Source: Closterium sp. NIES-65
Lineage: Eukaryota; Streptophyta; Zygnematophyceae; Desmidiales; Closteriaceae
NCBI GenBank assembly: GCA_948144175.1
Contig: CANXME010002124.1
Coordinates: forward strand, 372,001 to 436,000
DNA: 64,000 bases
Direction: 5' to 3'
Translations under genes and position numbers: made by a program
Notes under the pieces: generated by a model
What the model was told of the DNA's origin: nothing
Database searches by the model: none
The model's input: the letters and a program-made list of their open reading frames with translations, nothing else
Shown: positions 10,486-26,128 of the stretch, piece by piece
Position numbering within the stretch: position 1 is the stretch's first letter
How the letters are laid out: each line of letters begins with the position of its first letter

Positions 10486-13400
10486 CAGGGCCTTCTTTTG
10501 GTTTTTCGGTACTCTGGTTTTCAGAGTAGTTTTTATGCGAACTCTGAAATCCAGAGTGGTTCCTACGCCTTACTCTGAGCTGACAGAGTAACCCTAATAC
10601 GTGGATTAAAAACCCTGGCACGTCAGAGTAATTTCTTTTTGTACTCTGGTCGTAGTGTAAAATGTTGTGTGAGAAGTATGGAATGGGAGTATTGTTTTTC
10701 CAACTGTTTTGCGTTTTGATGTCACTCACACGGTTCAGTCAGTTCAGTCACGAATGTATTTAATAATTGAATGTAATATAGGGTTTAGGGATACTAACTA
10801 ACTAATAAAGAGGAGGCCCTTGGGCTACACTAGTAGTAGTCATCCTCGCCCTCCGATTCCGCATCAGACTCGATCTTCGCCTTCCCCCTTGCGCAAACTG
10901 GTGCGCCGTGCGCAGGTTTCTTGGCGGGGCGACGCTTCTTCTGATTGCGCCAGATGTCGACGACTTCATGCCACACGAAGTCATACTGGAGCATGTGGAT
11001 GCTCATCAGCTCTGTCAGACGAGCGTCGTTGAGTGACGTGCGTATCCAGCTCTTGATGACGTTCTGCCTGCTGAACCCACGTTCGCACTCAACAGTGTTG
11101 AGCGGTAGCACGGACAACGCCTGCCACATCAACATGAGGTTGGGGTACGTGCGAGCCCAGTCGCGCGTCTTCAGTACGTTTTGGAGCCCCTGATAAAAGT
11201 CCTCGTCCTCGTGGTGGTTCTTGAGGATGTGGCAGAACGTCTTCAGCTCGAGCTCTGCCGCCCGCAAGTCGAAACCTGCGCGCAGGGACAAATTTGGGTT
11301 TTAAACTGAAATAATTTACTGATAGCAGAGCTTAGCCAAACAACACCAGACATGCGCAACTCACAAAGTGTTCTAGATTCTCACCGCGCAGACAGTTGTT
11401 GAACAGCACAGAGTTTTGCCGAAGCCACATGAGGCAGCGCCGCTCGCGTGTGTCGAGGTTGGGGGGCCACGATTCCACCTTGAACAGCCTCGTCCCGCCC
11501 ATGCGACGAAGATCCGCCATCCGCTCTGTGAGATTATGGACGGTCTGCTTGGCGAATGCCTTGCACATCTTCTCGCAGTCGCGCATTGTTCCGCCAAACT
11601 TGTGGCCAGCGATGGGCTCCTCGCTTAGAACAATCTCCTGGCTCACTGCGCGGCCGTTGGAGTCCACGCCTTCCACTTTCACCTCACGCTTGCCATCCTT
11701 GTGGCGCTCCAGGAAAGGCGATAGCTGTGGGCTAAGGCCCTCCCCGAAATTCGTCTCGTAGTCGATGTAGCAATGTTGGATGTACGACACCGTGCGGTCC
11801 ACCTCCTGCGCCACGATTGTGACGTCCACCTGGGCGGAGGGCGGGAGGGTTTGAGATAATACAGCCAAACATAATAAGTTCACATTACAGAGTAAACAAA
11901 CGTGTAAACCACCATGCAGAAGTGGGAAACAACGTCGAGATAATACTGCATAACAGTACCTTTCGCCTCTGGAAAAAGCGGTTCAGATTGTTGAGCTCGG
12001 CCAAGATGTCTGCCAGAAAATAAAGGCAAAAGTGAAACTTCAACGTCTGCACAGTGCTGGCTATCTTGTGCTCGTACTCGATGAAGACGCAGATCGCCGC
12101 CCCAAGAACCCGGCACATCCGCAGCACTGCCTCGCCCCGTGCCAGCCAGCGCACGTTGTGGAGCCCCTGGTGCTCCAGATTGGTCTTGTGGTACACATGC
12201 TGCAACTCCTTGAACCGCTCATACCAGGGAGTTGACTTCCCGACGATCGACCCGAGGGCCCTGATGGCGTCGTCCACGATGTTGAAGTCTGGATAGGCCT
12301 CTGCTGCATTCTTGACAGCTAACGCTTCTCTGCACGGCAGGGAACAGGGGGTTGCAGAGTAGGATATGTAAAACACAAAAAGAAAATCACATAGACTCAG
12401 AGAGATGTTTTACCGTGTTAAAATACCAAAAACATTTTGGAATGATAACACACCTGTGCGCGATGCAGTGGCACCCGACGAGATGCGCAATCTGCATGCG
12501 AAGGCGCGTCACAAGCCCAGTTTCCGATCCGACCATGACAGAGGCGCCGTCTGTTGACATCCCAACAATTTTCTGAAGGTCGATGCCGATGGTCTCCAGA
12601 TGTTGGAGCAGAACGGCATGCAGCGACGCCGCGTCACATTGAGTGGCGGTAAGGAGCGTCAAGAACTCCGTTACCACCACGCGGTCCTTCAGGAAAGTGA
12701 CAAACACAATCATGTGTTTGCCACGAGCGCGGTCTGTGCTCTCGTCGCACATGATGCCAATGTATGGCGACGCGTGCACGTGTCGCATTTGCTCGCGGTG
12801 AAGGAAAGTGGTTAAAGCCTTTACCATTTCCGAAAAGCCGTACCTGGCCACTACCAACAGTTCGTTGTTAGTGCATATTGAAAAAAAAAAATGAAAATCA
12901 AGGAGTACGGAGTTCAACATCAAGTGAGACTCACCGTGTGATGTACCCGCCGTAAGACTGTCGAGGTATGTTGGCGACGCCCTCCTCAGCAAGAAACTGC
13001 ACGAGCCTGGGGTACATCTTAATCGGTGTGTCCGTCTTGCATACAAACACGATGCTCCGCATTAGCCGCGAAATCCGCGCGCCCTCCGGATCGCCCTTCG
13101 CAAAGTCATCGATGCGTTTCTGCTCCTTGATGTTCTTCATCAGACCCATTTGCTTCTTCATGGCATCGTTGTGTTTCACGCTCTCCTCGTGCCAGCGAAA
13201 GGACCCAATCTGGAGGTCCGGACCTCCTTTCCCATTGCGGCCATAGCGAGCATCGTCCTTCCCGTGCTCTTTACAGACACTGCAGCGAACACAAGGGAAA
13301 CCGTCAGTCGATTTATCAAGGATTAACCATGGGAACCGCGGAAGCCATTCCGACAAGTAGCTTTTCTGGGCCTTCAAATACAACTTCTCCTTCTTCTCCT

Positions 13401-14481
13401 CTGCGGTGAGTCGGACTACAGGTGTTGTTTTCTTGGTAGGTGGCGGCGGAGTCGGTGCAGGCTTAACGGGCTGCAGACCCATCCCGAGCACGGACTGCGT
13501 GAAGCGCCGCTTCTTCGGCGTCTGTGAGGCGGTCGAGTCTGGAACAGACACATCCGCGACATGTGTTGGTGCTGTCTCGGCCGGTTCAGCGATGCTTGGG
13601 TGGTGCGATCCATCGCACACCTCGTTCTGTCCGTCGTGGTCTTCATCTTCTTGGCGTGGCGAGCGAACCCACACCTCGACCCCATCGGAATGCTCGTCGT
13701 CGTCCGGTCCATCCCGAGGATACCAATCGTCGCCTCCCCAGTAGTCACCACCGCCATCTTGCTGGTCGCCGGCGTGCTCGTGGGAACGATGTACCCTGCG
13801 CAGAAACTCCATACCTGTGATGGGGCGAGAGCTGCATGACGGTCCGGGATCAGGATCAGGCGCAGAAGAGTTAGCGTGGTCTGCGTCATTAGCCATCTGT
13901 GGCAAGGCTGAAAGAGAAGGGTGGCTTGAGGCGTGGTAGTGATGCTGGGTACCTCAAGCCTGATCACGGATTGTGGAAATGGATGGAGAAACACGGGTTC
14001 ATCCCCCGGTGAGCCAGCCGAGCACTAGCAGGGCTTGGCCGCGTCGCCCACGTTTACACCTTCCGTGCGCTGTATCATTCCTTGATCCTGACTGAAGTTG
14101 AGATGTGTAACAGTGTGTGCGGGCTGGGAAAGGAAAACTGCCACTCCAGCCAATCAGCTCGCAAAATGCCGCCAACACACGAAGCGAAATCTTGATGAAG
14201 TGCTCGGCGACTCGGTTTAACCCCGGTAATTGGGGAAAGGGGGGAGGGGGGGGGGGGGGGGGGGGGGGGGGGTCGGCTAGGGGGCCTGTATCCTCTGTAC
14301 AGAGTAAACACCATCCTTAGAAAAAAAACCCTGGGGCCTCAGAGTGAACTATATCTCAACTCTGATACATCAGAGAAAACACAACTCCCAAAATCATAAC
14401 CCAGCAGGTACAGAGTCCCTCTAAAAAACAACTCTGATTTTCAGAGAAACAGAGTGATTTACTCGGATAACGTGGGCCCTG
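10486..14481 (-). mobile_element. Complete hAT DNA transposon (3996 bp)
   Basis: The ends are inverted: CAGGGCC at 10486 and GGCCCTG at 14481. The flanking 8-bp duplication CGTACAAC is perfect (10478-10485 and 14482-14489), the length typical of hAT. Subterminal ACTCTG/CAGAGT hairpins fill both ends (10512-10650 and about 14339-14460), as in other hAT elements. A 27-base G run lies at 14246-14272. One spliced - strand transposase gene lies inside. The exact target duplication and open coding frame suggest a fairly recent, possibly autonomous insertion. Confidence 0.95.
10830..13905 (-). CDS. hAT-family transposase (five exons)
   Basis: Cut-and-paste transposase. Exons (descending) 13905-12935, 12843-12454, 12329-11960, 11829-11385 and 11275-10830 join with matching phases and GT-AG borders into 873 codons with no internal stop. 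The N terminus is acidic. A BED/TTF-like zinc finger at ~203-250 has CVRCSVCKEH and a following FRWHEESVKH. The RNase H-like core has CDESTD (~356) and MSTDGAS (~421), which fit the first two catalytic Asps, followed by VGCHCIAHR, the C..H motif of the family. The C-terminal dimerisation (hATC) region is at ~735-830, with LPLNTVECERGFS. The tail is basic, then acidic (SEGEDDYY). The nearest known type appears to be the ZNF862-like hAT group; this is inferred from motifs only. Confidence 0.9.
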
Positions 14482-14744
14482 CGTACAACTCACAAACACA
14501 ACACAATCCGATAAGAGTACCTTGAGGTGGTGTTGCAGCTAGTAGAGTCAACCCATGCCGGCCAATCTTAGAAACAGGACAAGATTGGTTCATGCAGATG
14601 GGTGACTGAGAAGGGCTTGGCGTGGGGTGGGGCAGGGCTGTTATATGCTGCTGGGGTTAGCTGCTGCGGATGCTGTCAAAACGGAACCTGGAACCAACCG
14701 CAGCACGCACCTACCTACCACAGCAGCAACATTTCGAAGATCAG
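14482..14744. other. Intergenic, no gene seen
   Basis: Flank of the hAT insertion and 3' flank of the ARM-RING gene. Nothing recognisable apart from the second target-duplication copy. Confidence 0.5.
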
Positions 14745-14866
14745 TCAACCAATGGCAGAGCGGCAGATGGGACAGGGGTGTCTCCGGGTGACGAGGCAGA
14801 GGAGGCAGGAGGAGCAGGCAACAGCATGGCAACCCTAAACCGTAGCTTCTAAACCCTAAACCCCAC
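14745..14866 (-). repeat. Duplicated RING 3' end beside telomere-like repeats
   Basis: Bases 14750-14826 repeat the end of the downstream RING gene (compare 14930-15005). On the - strand they encode HAVACSSCLLCL...HPCPICRSAIG and a stop. The copy abuts 14828-14866, which holds three CCCTAAA-type units (AACCCTAAACC, CTAAACCCTAAACCC). Confidence 0.85.
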
Positions 14867-14924
14867 CCCATCTGCAATTGCTGCTGCTGTCGCCGCCGCC
14901 ACTGCTGTTGGCAGACGGAACTAT

Positions 14925-17900
14925 TCAACCAATGGCAGAGCGGCAGATGGGGCAGGGCTGCTTCCGGGAGAGGAGGCAGAGGAGGCAGGAGGGGCAGGCA
15001 ACAGCATGGCCGCACGGCTCAATAGGGGGGCAGTCCGCCTCCTCACAGCAGATGACACAAGATGTGTTACCTGCAGCCTTGCTTGCCCCACCCCTGCTGC
15101 TATTGCTGCTCTTGTTGCTGCTGCTGCTACCGCTGCTGCCACTGCTGCTCCTCTCCTCACATGGCAGACTCTGGCTGCTGCCCTCACTGAAACCGGGAAC
15201 GCTGGTCCTGTCCCCGGTCCCACCACTCCCCTCACCAGCCCCACAAGGAACTTCGCGGCAGGGCATGCCTGAGGGGTGGCCTGTGCCAGGGACAGTGGGC
15301 AGCCTATTCACCGACTCATCAATGTAGCCCAGGGCAAGGCCCTCACCGGCCCCGCCACGCCCCTCACCGGCCCCGCCACGCCCCTCACCGCCCCCCCCAC
15401 GCCCCTCACCGCCCCCCCCACGCCCCTCACCGCCCCCCCCACGCCCCTCACCGCCCCCAGTCATGGCTGATGGTGTGCCTGTGGTAGGCACAGTGAGCAG
15501 CTTGGTCAGCGGTACATCAAGGTAACCCAGGGCAAGGCGAGCAAACTCCGCTGCTTTCACCCGCACTCGATCCTCCTGCTCTTCCCTCTCCTCCTGCCTC
15601 TTCTTCCCCCTCTTCTTTTCCCACTGGGTTCTCTTCTGCTCCTCCCTCTGCTCCTCCTCCTGCTTCTCTCTCTCCACCCTACCAGGCTCAACCTCCTCTG
15701 CTATTCCCACCATTACCCCCACAGCCCCCTCTGATATGCCCATAGTGCCGTGCTCGGCCATTGCTCCATCCTCCTCCCTCTTCTGGTGCGCCTCAAAAGC
15801 CGCCATTTCCATCAGAATCCCCACAGCCCCTTCTAAGAAGAACATAGCTCCGTGCTCCTCCTTGCCCCCCCTGCTCTTGCACACTGCAGCAGCCAGCAGC
15901 GCTCCCAGCCCTCGGATCGGCGCCACGTGGCAGCGCAGCAGCCGTACGATCGGAGAGACGGTGGTCCAGATGAGGTGGAGGGGGAGGGAGGAGGGGTGAG
16001 AGGCGAGGAGGAAGGAGGAGATGGAGGGGAGTGTGGGGGAGGAGAGGAGGTGTTGCTGTGCTCGTGTGAGGGAAGAAGAAGAGGAGGCCCTCTCTTGCTT
16101 GCCCACATTTTGAGAAGTTTCAACACTCTTTCCCACAGAAAAAAGTGTTGCATCCGTCGCATCAGTCCCATGTGTCGCATTGGAATGACAAGAGTTGGCC
16201 AAGGGATGTTCATCGCTATCCTGCATGACCTGAGAACCTTCCAGAAGCAGGCAGAGATTAGCGAGGGTTAGGCACGCATACAGCCGAGCCTCTTCTCGCT
16301 TCCCCTCCTCTTCCTCCTCCACTTCCTCTTCCTCGTCTTCATCGTCTTCCTCTTCTTCCTCCTCCTCTGCTTCTTCCTCCTCCATCCCTTCCATTTCCTC
16401 CTCTTTCTCTTCTTCCCTTCTAGAATAGTCCCTTTCACTTGTACCCAGTCCTTCTCCCATTCCTTGCTCCCTACTCCTCCCCATCTCCTCTACCTCTCCT
16501 TCTTCTCCCCCTCCTTCCCCACCTTGCACTCTAAAACCAATTTCCCCTTCCTCTCCTCCTTCCACTCCTCCCCTTCCTTTCCCTTCACCTCCTTCCCCAT
16601 CTCGCCTCTCTTGACACCTATTAACCCCTCTCCCTCCTTCCACCATCCCATGCTCTCCCCTCTCCCCCACTTGTTGCAAAATTTCATTCTGCTGCAGCAA
16701 CGCACACTCACTGCAGTTATTCTGCATTGGCTGGCACTGCCTACAGTTGACCGGCGTTGACTGACACTGAGTGAACGCTGCCTGGCACTGACTGCAGTTG
16801 ACCTGCGTTGACTGGCCCTGCCTACAGTCAGCATGCGTTGACTGGCACCCAGTACAGTTGACCAGCGTTGACTGGGGCAGCGACTGATCAAGCAGGCTCA
16901 GGAGGGGCAGTAGGCATCTGTAGCGCACGATGAGAGTGAGACCTAGGCTCTGATTGGCTGAAATGTGCCATAGCGCCCCCGCTGCTGCATACTGTGTGTG
17001 TGGGGGAAAAAGGGAGGACAGAGAGTGGGAGGAGAGAAAACGGAGGGAGAGAGAATGGGGGGGAGAAAGAAAGTGGGGAGAGAGAATGGGGAGACACAGT
17101 ACTCGGGAGCAGATATAAGAATGACAGAGTAAAAGGGGACAGGGAAAAGGGGAGAGAGGGAGGGAGGACAAATAGAGATGCGGTGCTGTGGAAAATATGT
17201 GATAAAACAAAAGTACAATCCAACAAAATTGAGCAGGGGTTGGGGGGCGGGGGTGTGGGAGGCTTGGGGAGAAGAAACGAGAGGCGGGAAGGGAAGAATG
17301 GGGGAAAGAGCAGGCGGACCGCGAAAGTGAGAGTACTTTTGAGGCGCATCAAAAGTCGGACGGTGAGAGTGTGAGAGTACCTGCATCGAGGGCTGATGGT
17401 GACAAAGCAGCGCGAGAGGCAATGGCAGCAGGCCTGCTGACTCAGCAGCGCAACAAAGGGAGTGAAACTGTGAGAGTACCTGCACCGAGGGCCGATGGTG
17501 ATGGCTAAGCAGGGCTAGCAGCAATGGCAGCAGGCCTGCTGACTCAGCACGTAGGCAGTTCGAATCAACCTGAGAGAGGGAGAGTGCAAGGAGATGAGTG
17601 AGCGGCTGATGGTGAGGGCTGATGGTGATGGCTAAGCAGGGCGAGCAGCAATGGCAGCAGGCCTGCCGTCTCAGCACGTAGGCAGTTCGAATCAACTTGA
17701 GAGCGCGAGAGAGTGTGCAAGGAGAAAGTGAGCGAGAATAACAGACGAGGAGACCTCTAGTTGCTTGAAACTGACTGAATGGAGTGATGGAAAAGAGTAT
17801 TTTCTAAAAACGCTCTTACAGAGTAGCAGATGCTCCACACAGCGAGGCAGGAGTGTTTCAGCGCCAACACATCGCCTTCCCGGCTCAAATATTCCCGCCT

Positions 17901-20595
17901 TGAGGCTTCCCGTCTCGTATCGTCTTTCCTGGTGCTGACGTGTTTCCCTTTCACAGCACGACACTCTCGCCCAGGCGCATGGTGGTGGTTGCAGCAGTGG
18001 GTGCGGTTCAAGTGGTGACTGCAGCGAACAGTGTGGTGCCAATGGTCGCGGCAGTGGTGCTGCAGGATCCGAGCGAGCAGGTCCAGTGCGCCTTCCTCCC
18101 CAAGCTGCTCTGCATAGATAACGTGTCATATCACCCCCAGTCACAACACCCACAGTCACATCGCCCACAGTCACTTCACCCACAGTCACATCACCCACAG
18201 TCACACCATACCACAGTCACATCGCACGACAGTCACATCATGAGCACACGCCAAACACCACAGGAAGCTCACTACATTGACATGCAGTGACTGCTGCTTG
18301 CTTGCACTACCAACACCACCATCTCAAACCATCTTAGCCTGTCTCGCACCATCTTAACCCAATCACACCCGATTGCACCACTATCCACCCACCTTGCGTT
18401 TGTTCCCTGGGTGGGCACACGCCAGCCCTCACAGACAGCTCACTACAGTGGCATGCAGCGACTGCTGCTTGTACTATCAAGATCACTGTGTCGAACACAT
18501 CTTAACCTGACTCACACCGTCCCAACCCAAATACATCACATCCCAACCCCTCGCCACCCATCTTAACCTGTCTCATGCCGTCTCAACCGAAACGCACCCC
18601 ATTGCACCACTCTCAACCCACCTTGCGTTTGTTCCCTGGGTAGCCACACGCCAGACCCCACAGACAGCTCACTACAACGGCATGCAGCGACTGCTGCTTG
18701 CACTACCAGCACCGCCATCTAAGTCCATCTCAACCCAATCGCACCGCTCTCCACCCACCTTGCGTTTGTTCCCTGGGTGGGCACACGCCAGACCCCACAG
18801 GCAGCTGGCTACAGTGGCATGCAGCGACTGCTGCTTGCACGCCCTACAGCCACAACCCCCTTCTCTCAACCCAACCCCCTGCTCCCGCTGCTCCTGCTGC
18901 TCTTCCGTCGCCCCCGTTTGCTCCTCCATCCTAGCTCCTTGCCCCTCCCCAGCACCTTCAGGGTCAACAGCGGGATCAGCCCTAGAGTTAGAGCAATCAG
19001 CAGCAGAACCAGCACGGCCGGAAGCAGGGGCTGTCCCGGCGTCGGCACTATGAGCAGCACAATCAGCTGCAGGAACAGCACGGCCAGACCCAGGACCAGT
19101 CCCAACGTCAGCACTATGAAGAGCGGCACAATCAGCTGCAGACGTAGCAGCAGGGCCGATCCCAGCGTCAGCATAACCAGCAGCTGGGCCTGTCCCAGCG
19201 TAAGCACTATGAGCAGCACAATCAGCCGCAGCAGCAGAAGCAGGGCCAGTCCAGGCGTCAGCACTATGAGAGACAGGAGATGGGGGCATAGGGGGCAGGT
19301 GGGAGAGCAAGCGTGCGAGCAAAGGCAGAATGCCCTTGCTGATCAGCAGGGACTTGAGTGTCTGTGGGGGGAGGAGAGAGGGGAAAGGGGCGAGGGGAGA
19401 GGGCACGGGGGGCAGGTGGGAGAGCGAGCGTGCGAGCACAGGCAGAATGCCCTTGCTCATTAGCAGGGACTTGAGTGTCTGTGGGGGGAGCAGAGAGGGT
19501 GAGGGAAGAGGGGAGGCTAGAGAATGCACGTGAACGTGCTTTCAGCACAATCGGCAGCACAATTGGCAGTAGAACTTGCTCATTAGCATTGACATGAGTG
19601 TCTCTGGGTGAAAGCAGAGAGGGTGGGGGGAGACGGAAGAGGGGAGAGGGGAGAGGAGAGAGGGGAGAGGGGGAGAGGAGAGAGGGGAGAGGGGAGAGGG
19701 GGGAGGAGAGAGGGGAGAGGGGAGAGGGGGGAGGATAATGGGCGGCGAAATGCACAACCCTTGCACGAATTCGTCGCACTGAGGCAGAATTCCCTTGCTT
19801 ATTAGCAGGGGAAAATAGAGAAGGTAAGGCAAGGGGAGAGGGGAGAGGAGAGATGGGAGAGGGGAGAGGGGAGAGGGGAGAGGGGATAGGGGAGGTGGGA
19901 GTGGGGAGAGAGGAGAGGGGAGAGGGAGAGGGGAGAGGGAGAGGGGAGAGGGGAGATGGGAGAGGGGAGAGGAGAGAGGGGCGAGGGGCGAGGGGAGAGG
20001 GGAGAGAGGAGAGGAAAGAGGGGAGAGGGGAGATGGGGATGGGAGAGGGGAGAGGGGAGAGGGGATCGGGGAGAGGGGATAGGGGAGAGGGTAGAAAATG
20101 CACGTGCACGTGCTTTCACGAATTCGTTGCGCAGAAGCAGAACGCCCATTATCATCAATAGGAACTAAATGTTTGTGGGGAACTCAGAGATATAAGCGTG
20201 AGAAAGGGAATGTGAGAGCCAGCGGGCGAGCAGAGAGAAAATGCTCTCGCGTAGCAGAAACGACAGCCAAGTTCTTTTAGTCGACTTGAATTGACTTTTG
20301 GGTCGATTCGAAAGGGATGCTTCAGAGGCGTGCGGCAGAGGCAGGATGCTCTTGCGTAGCAGCAAGAACTGGCAAGATCAGAAGAAGAATCAGCCGCACA
20401 GAAAATCGGAGGACGGGGAGGGGGATGAAGAGATGAGGGATTCGGAAGGAGGGTTGGTGAACTGACATATTCTGAGTGGGAGAAACGGCTCAACGCACGA
20501 AGCGCCTGATTTCTGACGTGTGGCTTTGCTGAAGTGGCGGCTTCCAATAGGCCGTCGAGAATCCCCGCCTCGTCCAGCGCGTGCGCGAGTTCCAT
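14925..20595 (-). CDS. Armadillo-repeat RING-finger protein (probable E3 ubiquitin ligase)
   Basis: Armadillo repeats recognise substrates and a C-terminal RING binds E2 enzymes; this pairing suggests a ubiquitin ligase. Exons supported: a start or early exon at 20595 to ~20465 (MELAHALDEAGILDGLLEAA...VRNQALRALSRFS); 19361-18759 (TLKSLLISKGILPLLARLLSHLP through VASCLWGLACAHPGNKRK); 17569-17480 (VDSNCLRAESAGLLPLLLALL); and 16991-14925. The last encodes YAAAGALWHISANQS, an acidic coiled low-complexity insert, LYACLTLANLCLLLEG, and at the end the RING: CVICCEEADCPPIEPCGHAVACPSC, then CPICRSAIG-stop. The last three are phase 0. An ARM-like EEGALDLLARILQ lies near 18055-18100, but its exon borders could not be fixed, so the model is incomplete. 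Other copies of the 19361 and 17569 exons are decayed. Confidence 0.75.
15338..15465 (+). repeat. GC-rich minisatellite in ARM-RING last exon
   Basis: Tandem units of about 18 bp (CCCCTCACCGGCCCCGCCACG type) read on the - strand as repeated GEGRGGAGEGRGG or GGGGEG within the open frame. Confidence 0.85.
17335..17356. repeat. 22-bp near-palindrome
   Basis: Like the other TTTTGAG...CTCAAAA palindromes but with one mismatched pair (GAGGCGCATC). It lies in an ARM-RING intron. Confidence 0.85.
17385..17700 (-). repeat. Three copies of an ARM-RING exon
   Basis: The exon encoding ESAGLLPLLLALLSHHH is intact at 17569-17480, with CAG acceptor and CAG|GTACTC donor. The copy at about 17446-17390 lost its acceptor. 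The copy at about 17697-17600 has AA in place of the acceptor AG and no donor. Confidence 0.85.
18135..18225 (+). repeat. 10-bp repeat CACAGTCACA
   Basis: Seven or more loose copies of CCCACAGTCACATCA in tandem within an ARM-RING intron. No function is evident. Confidence 0.75.
18230..18845 (-). repeat. Four copies of an ARM exon end (CLWGLACAHPGNKRK)
   Basis: Copies lie at about 18840-18757, 18704-18619, 18474-18391 and, strongly decayed, 18305-18230. The first three end in CGCAAG|GTGGGT donors. Only the first is joined to the upstream exon body; the others lie in the following intron. Spacer sequence with repeated CATCTCAACCCAATCGCACC text is copied too. Confidence 0.85.
19257..20380 (-). 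repeat. Up to seven copies of an ARM exon start (TLKSLLISKGILP)
   Basis: Good copies with a CCCCACAG acceptor start at 19361 and 19478. Progressively worse copies begin near 19600, 19810, 20160, 20275 and 20380. They are recognised by remnants such as GAGCAAGTTCTACTGCC, AATAAGCAAGGGAATTCTGC and GCAAGAGCATCCTGCC. Confidence 0.75.
19620..20095. repeat. Polypurine GGGAGA tracts
   Basis: Long runs of GGGGAGAGGGGAGA on the + strand (19620-19735 and 19827-20093), separated by one decayed ARM exon copy. Such purine mirror repeats can form triplex DNA. They lie in an intron. Confidence 0.9.
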
Positions 20596-20639
20596 TCTGC
20601 CCGGGTTTCACGCGGCGCTCGATGAAAAAATTGAACACA

Positions 20640-21295
20640 CAGGCTGGATAATATTATATCACCCAAAAAGATGTGGGAGTTACTGAATATAGTTAAAATT
20701 AGGGAGTTACTGAATATAGTTCGAAGATGTGGTATGTAACCTGGAGCCGATTCGTGGAAGTTAGGAACTCCAGCATCCGTCCTAGTAAGTCTATCGAGCC
20801 GCGGTGAGTGGAAGTAGAAACAAAAAGCTTTTTTCACGTTGGAAAATCTGCTTTGGCGACATTCCCAGTGACTGAAAACCCTACTTGGATGCTTCCGTGA
20901 AGACTCGTTAGGAAGTGATCCAGAACGGTCTTGCAAATGTAGCCAAAACAGGTTGAACTTCAAGATATCAAAACACAGCTCTCACCAGATATTATATCAA
21001 CTATTAAACCCTAAACCCTAAACCCGACTTGGATGCTTCCCTGAAGACTCGTTAGGAAGTGATCCAGAACGGTCTTGCAAATGTAGCCAAAACAGGTTGA
21101 ACTTCAAGATATCAAAACACAGCTCTCACCAGATATTATATCAACTATTGCTGTATATATAATCATAATATAGTAGACAGAATACTATGTGGAATAACTT
21201 ATGATTGAAGTACTGGAATCATATTATGCTTGCTTGATTATCAACTTCTTGTCATTTTATATTCTCTAAAATCTCCTTATTAGATACATTCTTTG
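20640..21295. repeat. Intergenic stretch with a 124-bp direct repeat around telomere units
   Basis: About 20882-21005 and 21026-21149 are nearly identical direct repeats (GACTTGGATGCTTCC...ATATCAACTATT). Between them is AACCCTAAACCCTAAACCC, two to three plant-type telomere units. The rest is AT-rich, with no gene seen. Confidence 0.88.

Positions 21296-26128
<4,833 letters not shown>

Noticed and set aside
13406..13839. + strand ORFs opposite hAT exon 1
   Set aside because: Antisense shadows of a well-supported transposase exon, with no domain.
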